Shown in pieces: positions 1 to 10,928 of a stretch of DNA of 64,000 bases; position 1 is the first letter of the stretch; each line of letters begins with the position of its first letter. The stretch spans positions 5,644,001 through 5,708,000 of the forward strand of contig CAMQGK010000552.1 of the NCBI GenBank assembly GCA_947000775.1, given 5' to 3'. A program made the translations under genes and the position numbers. The DNA is from Pterois miles. Taxonomy: Eukaryota > Chordata > Actinopteri > Perciformes > Scorpaenidae. The notes beneath the pieces are model-generated. The model saw nothing but the letters and a program-made list of their open reading frames with translations. It was not told the DNA's origin and ran no database searches.

Positions 1-235
1 TGTGACGGCAGACCGCTTCCTTACCCAGACCACAGCCATCTTTGATCTCTACACATTTTTTGACTGCATCTTGCACAGTTGCAACAATTAAGTGCTGTGA
101 CAAAATCTGTCCACAGACAGAAATATAAACACGTGGCAAAGTACTCAAAACTGCCTCTGTGGTTGTTCCTGCTGTAGTATGTGTCTCCAGCAATACCAGC
201 ATCGCTATTGCAGTTCGTAAAATGATACTACCATA
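1..235 (+). repeat. Dispersed repeat family C, copy 1
   Basis: This stretch aligns by eye with 18125-18350 in the same orientation. Shared landmarks in order are a GACTGCATCTT block, a TGTGACAAAAT-like block, GTCCACAGACA, a CCTCTGTG/TTTCTGTG segment, a GTTCC(T/C)GCT block and an AATACCAGCATC block. It has no open reading frame and its left end lies outside the window. It is an old interspersed repeat of unknown class. Confidence 0.55.
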
Positions 236-1897
236 TAAAAATATCTACACTTTGTGGCTTTAAAGGTGTTAAGTGTTGGATTAGGTGCATTTCCGTTGCC
301 TCCACACAGCTCTCAACGTGGCAATGGCTGAGCTGGTGGCTTGCAGCTAATAGTGCTAACAGTGGAAACTGCCAAAGTGCTGACAGAGCGGCTGTGAGCT
401 AGCCAGTAGGCACGCTCACATGCATGAACATGTAGTTTGTAAACCAATAGTTGTTTGCTACCATGTTAATGCTCTAGCTATTGTATAGAAAACCTTTGAA
501 GTGTTAAGCATTCTGACTGAATGTGAGTTGCTACTGCTGGCCAACTGTAAGTTATAATATAATATTGTGCATGGGTGGCATCAATGGGATATTACATAAA
601 GTGAATCAACAAACTGGATCAAAAGGTACTGAAACTATAAGTTACTACTTAATCCTCTTAAAATATAATATATATAATAAATATAAATAAAATAACTTTA
701 ACATGAAAAACAAGTTAGCGCAGTCTTATTTTTATGAGCAAATTTAAAGCGAGTAAAAGCAAAAATGGTTGCAGTTGTATGGAGGAGAATTCAGGACCAT
801 CAGTCTTTTTCAACTTTGTGCATCAGTGCCACACAGGTTTGGTGACATAACCATTTTGACCCTGATTGCCAATTAATGAGTCATAAATCAATGCCATGTC
901 ACATTTGTCTGTAGACATTTAATCAGTTCCAGTCGACAAGCTAATATCTGTAGGGAGCGTAGCTACCCTAACAGGTTTTAAGTAAACTGACATCCCTGAC
1001 ACCTTTAAACCAAATGTCTGTTTGTCCAACTAACTCTTCTCCCGTCAACAGCTTTCAGTCAGTTGATGGTGCAGAGAGAAGCTGGAGAGTTAACATGAGT
1101 TATGAGCTTGGCCTCGGGCCAGTAATAATCATTAAACTGTCTTCTCCGCCACTCCTCCCGTCTCAGCTGCTCGGACTTTGCTGGGACCTGAACAGCTTAC
1201 TATAAGTCTATTCATGTGTGTGCACCTACACAGTGTTTATGAAAAGATTTAATAGGACCCTGTAATGAATTTTGTGAATTATAAACAAAAATCACATGAA
1301 AGACCTCTACGGGAATAAAGACTTCCACTGATACGATAGGATATAAGATAAGGTCACTGTAAATTATCAGTTTGTTCCTGACAGCACTGAGATATGAATC
1401 CATATTTGGCATCCTGAGCGTTTTGTGTGTCTACATGTTTAATTTTTATTGCCTAATTATCACCTTGGGTGTACATGACAGGCATGATTAAAGATCTCCA
1501 GAGCTGCTGATGTTTGTGTGACTGTGGGAAAGCAGCAGAATTCGGAGGGTAAATAGATTAATTACACGTACATGCACTTGAAGCCTGCGTCTGTTTTTCC
1601 AGTCCTGTTAATGAAAGGCCCGATGACAGCTCTTTTTTTCTGTTAATCTGTCGGTTGTCACTTTTCATCTCTGCAGTCGAAATGGAACAGAATAACATTG
1701 TCTGAATCAGCCAGTTTACTGTGGGTCAGACTCGTCAGTGGGTCCAATTAGTGTTTTGTGTGTTGTGGGTGTCTTTAGGGGGCTGTTGACTGCAGGAGGC
1801 CAGGTCTGGACTGCTGGCTTTTTCTGGATCACATTGCTTTTTTAAGTTAAGGCAAATCAAATTGTTGTAGGGAAATATCTTGGTAAGCTGTTAAAGT
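236..1897. other. No gene seen; unique or old repeat DNA
   Basis: No exon-like reading frame was found. Positions 655-715 are a TA-rich low-complexity run. The piece around 330-420 (gctaacagtggaaactgcc region) resembles repeat debris I associate with percomorph genomes from memory, but no second copy is in the window. Confidence 0.5.
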
Positions 1898-1955
1898 GAT
1901 AATAATGCACTTTCTTTATATAGCACTTTAAAAGTTATTCAAAGTGTTATTCAAC
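1898..1955 (-). repeat. LINE-type 3' tail fragment
   Basis: On the minus strand this reads as a short segment containing TAAAGTGCTATATAAAG, the kind of terminal sequence that follows the reverse transcriptase ORF in many fish non-LTR elements. The LINE remnant at 18396-18913 ends in a related AAAAGTGCTCTTTAAAT sequence. No coding part is left. The call is tentative because the match is short. Confidence 0.4.
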
Positions 1956-2072
1956 CACTGTACATGATAAAAACAACAACAGAAACAATGAAGTGGATTT
2001 AAAAAGGACGGTTTAGAGTGCAGTTTTGATGGAGGGCGAATATCTGAGGTGCAACTCGATAGCACACCAAAG

Positions 2073-2600
2073 CATGTAATAGACCCACCTGTCCACTAGA
2101 AGATAGTGTCAGTGTCACATTTTGCCTCACCAAGGCATGAATATTAAGTGCATGTAAAAAGGTGCATTACCAGCAGGGGCACCAAAACCATTTAGTTAGG
2201 TTTAGGAAAAATGTCATGGTTGAGCTTAAAATAAGTGTGTAAACTACAATACATAAGTAGACAGTGTAACGGAAGTATGGAAAACACGTCACAAACGTTG
2301 CTAAAAACATCACAAAGGTCACTAACGTAGCTTATAAAACAAAACACCAGCCTCTTGGTTTAAAGTCCTGTGTTTGTTGGACCCATCCACCTCCCCTCCT
2401 CCCCACCATAAGCAGTCTTTCTCACTTTTTATTCTACATCACTTGCTCTGAGCGTAGCATATTCACACCAATCCATTGACATCGCAGTCAGCACCAACTA
2501 CGTGGCGGACAAATACACCAGCAGCCAGAGAGTCATTCTTATTGCACACTTTGCCTTGCACACTATTTTGTCATTCATACAATCGGGCTACTCAATGTAA
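2073..2600 (+). repeat. Dispersed repeat family A, copy 1
   Basis: This stretch is collinear with 45961-46430 and, for its second half, with 55298-55700. Landmarks in order are AGACCCACC, GTCAGTGTCAC, TTAGTTAGGTTTAGGAAAA, CATGGTT, an AAACACGTCAC block, GAAAGTCCTGTGTTTGTTGGACC, a CATCACT(T/A)GC block and GTAGCATATT. There is no reading frame. I could not fix terminal repeats or target duplications, so the element class is open. Confidence 0.65.
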
Positions 2601-5149
2601 ACATAAATATTTGTCAGCTTTTACATCTCTAAATATGGAATGCTGACATTTCTCTGTAAATTGAAGGTGAACCACTGTGGGTGTTGAATGTGCTTTGCAT
2701 CCAGAACTAAATGATACACAGGGACATCATTAAAATCTGGAGTCGGTTTGGTATCAGAAACTCTGTGGTCGTGATGGGAGAAAGGATGTCAGAGAAACCG
2801 AAGGTCGCCCTCTAATCAAATTTAGTTTTTTGGAAACTGCTTCCTCCTCTCACCGGGATGTCACTGCAGCAGCTGGAGAGTTGAAACCAAAATGTTTTTG
2901 CTGAAACTCAGGAGGGCTGACTGCTGTGTGCCTAAAACCAGAGCTGAGGAAAGCAGCGGCATGCGTGCTATCATTATCACCGCCACTGTACAGCACTGAG
3001 AATGTGAAACCGCTTGGCTGGTGGTAGGTGCGCCTGCGTGGATTTCCTTCTTTTCAGAAGTGTGATATTTGATTTCAGCTCGTCTGCCAAGACAGTTACA
3101 GACACCTGCGCTGAAGTGATTTGGTGTGAAAGGCAGCACACCTGTTTTCAGTTTTAATCTTCCACATGGCAATTTAAAATCAGAAGTGGAAAGATAATTT
3201 CCCCCACAGGGATCACAGTAAAGTATCATATTTTCATTCCTCTCCGGATATTTGGGTTTGTTTCAAAATCATTTGAGAAGGCCTGGATCATCTTTTACCT
3301 TGAAGTTCTAATGGAAAATTATATAATGTAGTAAAATAGCTTTAATTGCAAGGTCATCAAGGTCAAAGGAATGCTGCTCCTCAGTTAGACAAGAGAAACA
3401 CATCATGCTTATATAACCTGTTAGCGTGCCTCTCCTAAAATTGGCACCTTGTTGTTTTAGCTCACCTATTGAGATTCAAAGTGTCTCCTTTGAGCGTGAG
3501 GAGAAGTATCTTTTTAAGCGCTGACACAAGTGGAATTCCAGTAATGTAAATTCATCGTGGTGAATCCTTCGTGGCTCCAAAAATAGCCCCACCTCTGCGG
3601 CGGTCTGCGCTCACACGCTAACCCTTGTCTGCGTGTCTCTGGATGACTTCTTACCTGTATCTCATCTTTGTTTTCTTTCTTCTCTGTGAGTGAAGGGTGT
3701 CCGGCCCCCATGTCTTTGTATAAACAAAAGTTCGGGCTTGTGGGCGAGCAGGGCAGGGAGGAACGGCAGCAAGAAACGCAGCGTAGCTGAGATTCCCAAG
3801 ATTCCCTGCAGCAGATTCAGTCTCAGACAGAGGCCGCTGATAATCAACATGCTTCATTCGGGCTCTTGGGTAGGCACGGCAATGTGTCTACTTCACAGCC
3901 GACCTAAAAATCAGACACATCAAATCCACTCATTCCTGCGCTCGGCACAGTAGGTGTTTGTGTATGGGGATGTATGTTTGTCTGCAGCTGTGCGTCTGCT
4001 CAGGTTGGGGGCTTGAAAATGTGTGAGATTATGGATGTGTTCAGCTAAATATAAGAGTAAGACAAATACATTCCATGTAGTTTATTCTTTGAACGGTGAT
4101 TACTGTAATTACCCAAAAATCCTGCCCTCTAAACATTCGGCTTTGTTGCACTTCTGGAGAATCATACCTTTGTGTTTTGGAAGATAAATGGTGGGGGGGG
4201 ACACCTTGTCCATGTAATCAAAAGCACACCTGAACATTTAACAGCGACAAACAAAAAGTTCCCATGAAGCTGCTGTGATACATAACTCCATAACTTTCTG
4301 TACTGAATGCATTCACAGGCAACTGCAGCACGCAGCATAAAAAAAAGAAAGTTTGATACCTGATACACACACATACAGTACATGCAGTGACTCAGAAGTG
4401 TGGTTTGATGAGCGTAAATCTCTGCTGCTGCTTCTGTGTCATTAATAAATGAAATCTGATAAAATGAAGCAGCGTATCCTGCAGTCAGTTGGCAGCCAAG
4501 TGTTGCTATTTTGGGTGCTCCTGCATTCTTACCTGAGGTGCTCACACCCTGCCAGACCAACGAGAGAAAAAAAAATAGATCCATATAAATAAACGGAGCC
4601 AACAAGAGTATAATTAAAGTAATTAAGGAAAGAGGTGAAGTACAGGTGAGGCACAGGTGAAAGGAATCCTGGCACCGCTAGGGCCTAATTCACATGCAAC
4701 GGTAATGATGTCATTCTGGGTCCCCCGCTGTATCCTATTGCCGGGATACATGCAATATATTTTCACACTTCTAACCAGTAGCGTGCTAAGAGGGGTCTTT
4801 TTTTAAATTATTATCTTTACTTTGAACTACAACATGTCTGCACCAGTGGTGCAGTTAAATGGGGCATACCCTCCTCTTTTGCTGGTGGTTTACAGTATAC
4901 CCACCTGTCAGCCAAAAAGCCATTGGAATACATAGGAGTATACCTACTTTCCTCTTCAGTAACCGACCCACCTACCTAGTAGTACATTTGCCGCATCAAC
5001 GACCACTACACCACTGGTTTGCACTACCTGGAAGCTTCCATGCTTAACTTTTGCACTAATGTCACATCAGAGGGTCAAGTGTGATCATCTTACAAATGCA
5101 AAGTCTTGTTTTCAAATGTATCTCAAGTCAAGGTTGGTGCAAGTTCCCT
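2601..5149. other. No gene seen
   Basis: I found no supported exon, RNA gene or element with defined ends. A short G-run sits near 4192-4200. Open frames here are short, overlap on both strands and have no family resemblance. Confidence 0.5.
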
Positions 5150-5590
5150 TGTAATCAGTCCAAAAGGACCCCAAAGTAAATCCAAGAACCCCCCTGATCA
5201 GTCAAAGTGCTCCCCAGGTTACCTCAAGTGGAGCTCTGGTTGGTGCCCATGTAGTCATACTCCTCAACTTTCCCTCTGGTCAGCCTGACCACAGCTCTTG
5301 TTGGTGTCATTTCCCCAAATGGTCAGCACATGGGTCCATCTGGTTAGCTTAAGTGCAGCTCTGATTGGCTAAAAAGCTTCTCTGGCCCCTAACTGACCTT
5401 TTTGACCCTAAGTTGGCCTCTGGTTAAACCAAATGTCCCTGTAGTTGGTTGACTAGAATGCACGTTTGTTCAGCCTAAATGCCACTTTTGACACCCTTTT
5501 AAATGTCCCTACAAATGCAAAAGTCTGTCACTGAGCGACTGATGAAGTTACACGACTGGTCAGCCAAGCATTGAAGTTTACTCATTGGCC
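5150..5590. repeat. Degenerate 21-bp tandem array, block 1
   Basis: Successive units of about 21 bp can be laid out by eye: CCTGATCAGTCAAAGTGCTC at 5193, then one starting CCAGGTTACCTCAAGTGGAG at 5214, TCTGGTTGG at 5235, TCTGGTCAGCCTGACC near 5275, TCTGGTTAGCTTAAGTGC, TCTGATTGGCTAAAA, TCTGGTTAAACCAAATG and TTTGTTCAGCCTAAATGCC. A rough consensus is TCTGGTTNRCCNAANTGCNC. Some units are doubled or lengthened to about 40-43 bp. The units are strongly diverged, so the array is old. No open frame runs through it. Confidence 0.6.
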
Positions 5591-5808
5591 GTTGCTCTTT
5601 CAAAATAAAAAGATGGGGTATAGTCCTTTCATGAAACTTTGACCAAGCTGTCAAACTAGGTGATCTAGTTCTAAAATGAAAACAAGACTCAGCAGTGGCA
5701 TCGCCTAATTCTCACTTAAAATGTTTTCAGAAGTAGAGTTTGGTGGATTGCTGAGACAGAATAACAGAAAGATTTACAAGCAGGCTGTCATGTTGTTTCC
5801 TGTTTGAG

Positions 5809-5964
5809 ATGGCAAGCAGAAAACCAGGTACCAATCATGCTTTCCACGATAGGGTACGTAACCGCTTGAATGACCAGTTGAGTGGATCAGCGCGTCCCCT
5901 CCTATCCTTGCCAGACCTGGTGGATATGTACCGCTGGATTCAACATTACAGACATGACCACTGA
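5809..5964 (+). CDS. Candidate small ORF or terminal exon, 51 aa, unidentified
   Basis: An ATG at 5809 opens a 51-codon frame ending in TGA at 5962-5964. The product is basic at its start (MASRKPGTNH) and ends LPDLVDMYRWIQHYRHDH, with no signal peptide or membrane segment. The ATG follows directly on a pyrimidine-rich stretch ending in AG (ttgtttcctgtttgag), which could act as a splice acceptor, so this could be a last exon rather than a complete gene. I recognise no family. No polyadenylation signal stands out just downstream. It lies between the two blocks of the 21-bp array. A 51-codon frame can arise by chance, so this stays a candidate only. Confidence 0.2.
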   Translation: MASRKPGTNHAFHDRVRNRLNDQLSGSARPLLSLPDLVDMYRWIQHYRHDH

Positions 5965-6029
5965 CTAGCTGTACCACAATTTAGCCTCAAATTCACAGCC
6001 TGAACATTCGCGGTCCAGCCATATACTCG

Positions 6030-6150
6030 GTTCTGACTGAGTCTTATTTCACCAAGTGGCTCTCTGGTCCCCAAAGTGCCTTTGTTGCATATTCATGCAC
6101 CCTTATGGTCCACAAGTGACCCCTTAGATCCCCAGTGCCCCTTTGCCTGA
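6030..6150. repeat. Degenerate 21-bp tandem array, block 2
   Basis: The same 21-bp rhythm returns here: TCTGGTCCCCAAAGTGCCTT, then GTTGCATATTCATGCACCCT, TATGGTCCACAAGTGACCCC and TAGATCCCCAGTGCCCCTTT follow one another. The units share the T(C/A)TGGTC...AAGTGNCC core with the block at 5150-5590, so both are probably parts of one array split by unrelated or decayed sequence. Confidence 0.55.
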
Positions 6151-7482
6151 GGGTAAGACCAAATCCTAACCCTAACAGATGAGATACCCCTTGGATGGTC
6201 ACACCACTTCTTCTAAGCATTTTTCTAACCTCACATGTATAGTGTACAGTATGCGAGTGTGCATGAGCAGATGTTGACTCTTTGTGCATATATTTATGCC
6301 TATATTTTTAGCCGTGACATTGCACAGCCCAACGTCTGCACCATCACCTGAACACCTCTGGTGCCTTTGAACAGATTTTCCTAAAAATCTGACGTCAGAT
6401 GTTGGTCTACAGTCTACAGAAACTCCAACAGAACGCCATCAAGGGAGAAGCGGACCTGAGTGCACCCCTTAATCCTGCCCATAAAACGATACTGTTAGCA
6501 CTTGTCCATCAACGAACCTCCGCCATGCAGGCAACACAGGCTTAATACCTGCCCTATCTGCCGCTATCGTCCAATTCAGCTCTTCACACGCTAGAGTCCC
6601 TTCGCATGCCGAGCTGGGAGGCATGAAGGGAGTGTAAGTAGTGGGAGGGTGAGGGGGGTGGATGAAGAAGAAAAAGGAGCAATGATTGATCTCAGCCATA
6701 GACACCTCGCTTTATCGCTGCAGCTGATAGGACCTACCTCCATTCAGCAGTGCTGTAGGCTGTTTTTGTGTAAGCATAAACACAGGGCCAAATCAGTACC
6801 TGCGCTGCACTGTTTACCTGGCAGCCGTTCAGCCCTTTTCTGTCTAAACTTGAAATAGGATCCAAACACTCTACTCACGCATAGTGGTTTGCACGAGATG
6901 CTTCGCCCGCCTCTCAACCTATACTGCTCCGTAGCGCTATTTTTGCACCGTCTGAACCTGAACCGCCCCTCTTTATTTATTTGATTGAGAGGTGGAACAT
7001 CTAGCTCGCGGGCTTTATCTGCAAACATAGCACTGATTTTGAACTGTTACCAAGGAGTCATACCACAGACAAACCCAGCAAACACCTTGCTGATTGACAC
7101 CATTAGTCTGTGGGTTATATTTAGATCCCCTTTTCTCACCAGTATGTGTTACCACAAGTAGCAGTTTTAAACAGATCAATCACGGGCCTACATTCTGGAC
7201 GTTTCAGCTTATTTAATATATAACGTTTTGCTTGTTATTCAGCACATTATAGTGACTATATGCTTTTGCCATAATGGCCAACTTACATTATTGTACATCA
7301 TTTTAATCTAAATTTAGTTTGACTGTTTTTTCAAAGGGGTTTTGTAAGCTTTTCCAATTAGAAGAGACAGATGATTTGTCTTCATGCAAAAAGTCTGTAC
7401 TTTATTCAAGCTGACAGTAACGGGGACTAAAGACAAAAGAGAATATTTTACGTATCTTGAGATATTTCAGTAGAACAGCATT
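6151..7482. other. No gene seen
   Basis: No supported exon or defined mobile element was found. The section 6440-6960 is less AT-rich and has overlapping short frames on both strands, none with a recognisable family. Confidence 0.45.
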
Positions 7483-8045
7483 TTAAAGGGGCACTCCACC
7501 AAATTTACATATTAAATTCAGTTTACTTGTCACAGAGATTATTATTCAGCCTGTGAAAAACATTGCACTATAGTGTCTTCTGTGGACCTTTCTGAAAGGG
7601 AAACTTTTTCAACTGGCTTTGTATCGTTGCAGTGTGGGTGATACTGTTAATGTAAATGAACGATGTTCACGGCTTCCGTCCGTGTTACCGGGGCCTTCTT
7701 TTGCCTCAGGGTTTCCCTTTAAGTTTTTCTTTACTTTTCGCTTGATCCAGTTTCTTTGTTATTGTGTCACAAACAGACTGAATCAAGTGAAAGGTATTTG
7801 TCTGTAGGGTCCTTTCCATAATGCTGTCAGACAATAACAGTCTGAGTCTGTCAGTGGCAAAGAGAAGCACTTTAAGTGGAGGTGCTATCCCTCAGTACTG
7901 GACAACTTTCAAAGAGCGCTGTCTCCATTAGTCACTTAAACACAAAAACATGGGTAAATAGAGTCCAGGTTGAACTAAAAGTTATGGTCAAGTCCACCAA
8001 CTTTATGGAAGGAATACTATATTGCTGGAGTGACCCTTCAGTTTT
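7483..8045. mobile_element. MITE family F
   Basis: The left end reads TTAAAGGGGCACTCCACCAA and the right end, on the opposite strand, reads GAAGGGTCACTCCAGCAATA. These are imperfect terminal inverted repeats around AAGGGNCACTCCANCAA. The roughly 560-bp interior has no transposase-like frame, so this is a non-autonomous DNA element. From memory similar AAAGGGGCACTCCACC elements are common in percomorph genomes. The exact termini and target duplication could not be fixed. Confidence 0.6.
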
Positions 8046-8352
8046 TCAATTCAATTCGACCCCTTAGCTTTGATTAACACTTAATCAGTTTTCCATTGTA
8101 GCTTAGTGGCTATCTTAGCTTGCAGGAAGTATACAGAGAAAATGAGTTAGAGAAATGGGTCAAGGGTTTGTTTATACTGCAAATATACTGAATGTGTTTC
8201 TCTAACTTTTCTGCTCTACAACTGCATTTTGGAGATTGACAAGTTTAATGACATTAAACTCTCATATGAACTTGATTAAAGTGTTTGGGAATTTACCACA
8301 TTCAGAGAGGCAGCTCCAATGAACTGTAAAGAAATGATAGATGCCTTACTAA

Positions 8353-8714
8353 ATCCATCCATCCATCCATCCATCCATCCATCGTCAACAGCTTATCCCG
8401 TTAGGAGGGGGGGGGGGGGCTGGAGCCGATCCCAGCTGGCATTGGGTGAAGGCAGGGTACACCCTGGACATAGAGACAGACAACATATAGACAGACAACC
8501 ATTCACGCTCGCATCTACACCTACAGGCAATTTAGAGTCATCAATTAACCTAAACAGCATGTCTTTGGACTGTGGGAGGAAGCCAGAGTACCTGGAGAAA
8601 ACCCACCCTAGCACAGGGAGAACATGCAAACTCCACACAGAAGAGTCCTGGAATCGAACCTGCGACCCTCTTGCTGTGAGGCAAGAGTGCTAATCACTGC
8701 ACCACTGTGCAGCC
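8353..8714 (-). mobile_element. tRNA-headed SINE with (ATGG)n tail, family S2, copy 1
   Basis: On the minus strand the element begins GGCTGCACAGTGGTGCAGTG, carries an A-box-like TGGTGCAGTG and a B-box-like GGTTCGATTCC about 45 bases further on, and ends in a (GGAT)n run, seen on the plus strand as (ATCC)n at 8355-8383. The two boxes are the internal RNA polymerase III promoter of tRNA-derived SINEs. The body (CTTTGGACTGTGGGAGGAAG, GACAGGTCGCC-like block, GGAGCCGATCCCAGCTGGCA) recurs at 9838-9960, 38235-38423 and 61552-61835. This is the only copy here with a full head. An interrupted G-run sits at 8407-8419. Confidence 0.8.
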
Positions 8715-9182
8715 CTGCCGTACTAAATCATAACTGCATATATACTGCATATCAAGTGACCCCATGGTAGGTCATGAGCATAGAGAAACTCTAGACTAAC
8801 CATTTGTCATAAACTCAAATATCAAATGTGAGTTTAAGTTAAATGTACTTGCTTAATTTCTGAGATTTGTTTGTAATCACTGTAGACTTTACATGGCTCA
8901 CTGCAGGGGTAATTGGAAACCTGGTCTCCTGGGCAGATGCTACTGTTTGTAGTCAGTGCTATTAGATATTGATCTGGTGATAATTCGTAAATTATTATCA
9001 TTAAGGATCGGAAGTTTGATTGGGGGAAAAAGGCGTAATCTCCTCCAGCTGGTTGCCTCCGCTCCTGCATTGATCCACCGAAGTAAACAGCAGCTGCCCG
9101 GTTACACAGCAACACCAGGCACCCATATTGGATAATATAAAATGTTAGACAGTGTCACATAAGAGACAGTCTTCAACATATC
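8715..9182. other. No gene seen
   Basis: Spacer between the SINE and the piggyBac element. I see no exon, RNA gene or repeat with a second copy in the window. Confidence 0.5.
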
Positions 9183-9186
9183 TTAA

Positions 9187-9386
9187 CCCTTAGATGCACA
9201 CGTGGGGTCAAAAGTGACCCCACGGGTTGTTATTCTTCAAAATCTTTAAAATGAAAAGTTGTAATATATTCATACTCCAGGTATTCCTCATTGTGACATG
9301 AGGTCATTTGCATTTTTATTGATTTTTTTCATAAATTTTAAGAAATTGCAGTTTTTGTATCACTACCCCACTCAAAAATGACCCCA
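9187..9386 (+). repeat. piggyBac left terminal inverted arm
   Basis: This arm is the inverted counterpart of 10929-11179. It carries a perfect hairpin CGTGGGGTCA-AAAG-TGACCCCACG at 9201-9224 and a further TGACCCCA half-site at 9379-9386. The right arm has a hairpin with the same arms and a four-base loop at 11117-11136. Such subterminal motifs are typical candidates for transposase binding; that role is inference. Confidence 0.8.
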
Positions 9387-9671
9387 AGCAGTTCCTATGG
9401 GATTTTCTATGAACCTTTAATTCTTAGCAGCTCTGACTGTCCCACTTACACATCTGATGTCAGCAGTCTCAACACCATTTTTACACAGCAACAAACATGT
9501 AAGTATTATCTCCATTTATGAACTTATTTTTCATTGACAGATTATAATGTGTGATCAAATTAGTGATCAAATGTGTGATCAGATTAGCCTGCTTTGTTGT
9601 TAGCTAACAGTATTGTATTTAGGTAGGTAACACAGTATTGTGTTAGCTAACAGTAGCCAACAGTATTGTTG

Positions 9672-9674
<3 letters not shown>

Positions 9675-9718
<44 letters not shown>
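9675..9718. repeat. (CA)n microsatellite
   Basis: About 22 uninterrupted CA units lie inside the piggyBac element. Just upstream the sequence AGCTAACAGTATTGT recurs in short near-tandem copies (9600-9670). Confidence 0.95.
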
Positions 9719-9720
<2 letters not shown>

Positions 9721-9837
9721 CACTTTGTACCTAACTGTACCTAACTTTTTTATAGGATTTATAGTTTTCTGTGCATTTCAAACATTGTCCTTTCTACTGT
9801 CCATCCAAATATTGAACGACTTTTGTCTATCCATCGT

Positions 9838-9959
9838 TTCGGGGGCTGGGTTCACCCTGGACAGGTCGCCAGTCCATCGCAGGGCACATAGAGACAGACA
9901 ACATAGAGTAAGACAACCATTCACGCTCACATTCACACCTACAGGCAATTTAGAGCCAC
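9838..9959 (-). mobile_element. SINE family S2 fragment inside the piggyBac element
   Basis: The blocks GGTTCACCCTGGACAGGTCG, CACATAGAGACAGACAACAT, CATTCACGCTCACATTCACA and CTACAGGCAATTTAGAG match the interior of the SINE copies at 8353 and 61552. Head and (ATCC)n tail are missing. It directly precedes the transposase frame, and either inserted into the element or was trapped there by a deletion. Confidence 0.7.
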
Positions 9960-10920
9960 AATATTCCAAGTAGTCGGCCAGGGCCTGCACCTGGGTTTAG
10001 TACTGTCTCCCCAATAGATGCATTGTGACAACCGGGTCAGAACCGAACAGGACTCAAACACATGACTCAGTAAAAGTTCAGAAACAGCTTTAATAAGCGA
10101 GGTCTGGTACACAGGAAGACAGTCCAATAAGCAAACAAATCCAATAGGGGCTAGGCAGAAGGCAGGGTCAGTAACAAGCAGAGGGTCAAGAAACACAGGA
10201 AGGCTAACACGAGGAAAAAACGCGAGTACTACCGTCACCATCAGGATCAAATACGAACTGGCAACATGAGGAGGGGAGCAGACACATTATATACAGGAGG
10301 AGTGATTGAACGCTTCACAGGTGGACACAATCAGAAGAGGGGTCAGACAACTCGGAACACCCCAGAGCAGGAAAGTAGGTCGGGGGGCGTGGAACACATG
10401 AGGGCAGTAAGTGCAGTGATCTGAAACGAGAGGGAGGTTAGTAATATCAAAATAAAACAGGAAATGGAAATGATGACAATAAAACAAAGAGGGAAACAAA
10501 ACAACAACGTAACTTAAGAGACAGATGGTGTCACATGCATGGAAGCTGTTCACGTCTAATATAATAGTAGAGGTAATGACATGCACAAACATGGAGGGAC
10601 GAAGAGTAGCCACAGACAGGGGAAACGAGTGGAAAAATGTAACCAAACATGAGCTCATGGCCTTCATTGAATTGACCATTCTTGCAGCAAGTGAGAAGAA
10701 CTGGGATGTACCAGTCCATGTGTTTTTTGGGAGTCCTCTGCAGAACCCATTGTACAAGGCCACTATGCCAGTTCAAAAATTTGAAGATATTCAACGTTTC
10801 TTGTGCTTTGATGACAAGAAGACCAGAGCTTACCGACTGAAAACAGACCACATGGCAGCTTTCCGCTACATATGGGACCTGTTCTGGGTCAACAGGCAGA
10901 AATTCATTCCCAGTGATTGT
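9960..10920 (+). pseudogene. piggyBac transposase fragment, split by a solo LTR
   Basis: The frame is readable from about 9960 to 10023 (ends ...PAPGFSTVSPIDA) and resumes at 10541 (WKLFTSNIIVEV) once the LTR and one copy of its TGCAT duplication are set aside. The second part is 126 residues and shows the conserved start of the piggyBac (DDE_Tnp_1_7) domain: a SPIDAWKLF opening, an ELMAFIELTILAA helix, a GSPLQNPLYKATMPVQKFEDI segment, FLCFDD and DHMAAFRYIWDLF, then FIPSDCV. In the family the next block holds the first catalytic aspartate; here the frame runs straight into the right terminal arm at about 10920. All three catalytic aspartates and the C-terminal zinc-binding part are therefore deleted. 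Full-length relatives are near 550-600 residues. It cannot encode an active transposase. Confidence 0.85.
10024..10535 (-). mobile_element. Solo LTR, 512 bp, with TGCAT target duplication
   Basis: The element starts TGTGACA at 10024 and ends TGTCACA at 10535, an LTR-style TG...CA boundary with short inverted ends. It is flanked by identical 5-bp copies of TGCAT at 10019-10023 and 10536-10540. Five-base duplications are usual for Gypsy-type and several other LTR elements. Read on the minus strand it has a TATATAA box at about 10287-10294 in a CTCCTGTATATAATG context, followed by a long transcribed-like part, which sets the orientation. No internal region or second LTR remains, so it formed by LTR-LTR recombination. 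It sits exactly inside the transposase frame. Confidence 0.8.
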
Positions 10921-10928
10921 GTGGGGAA

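Noticed and set aside
8355..8383. Short spaced repeats considered as a CRISPR-like array
   Set aside because: It is a (ATCC)n SINE tail in eukaryotic DNA with no spacers.
8319..8693. A 124-codon plus-strand frame and an 81-codon minus-strand frame
   Set aside because: Both lie on SINE family S2 and its (ATCC)n tail.
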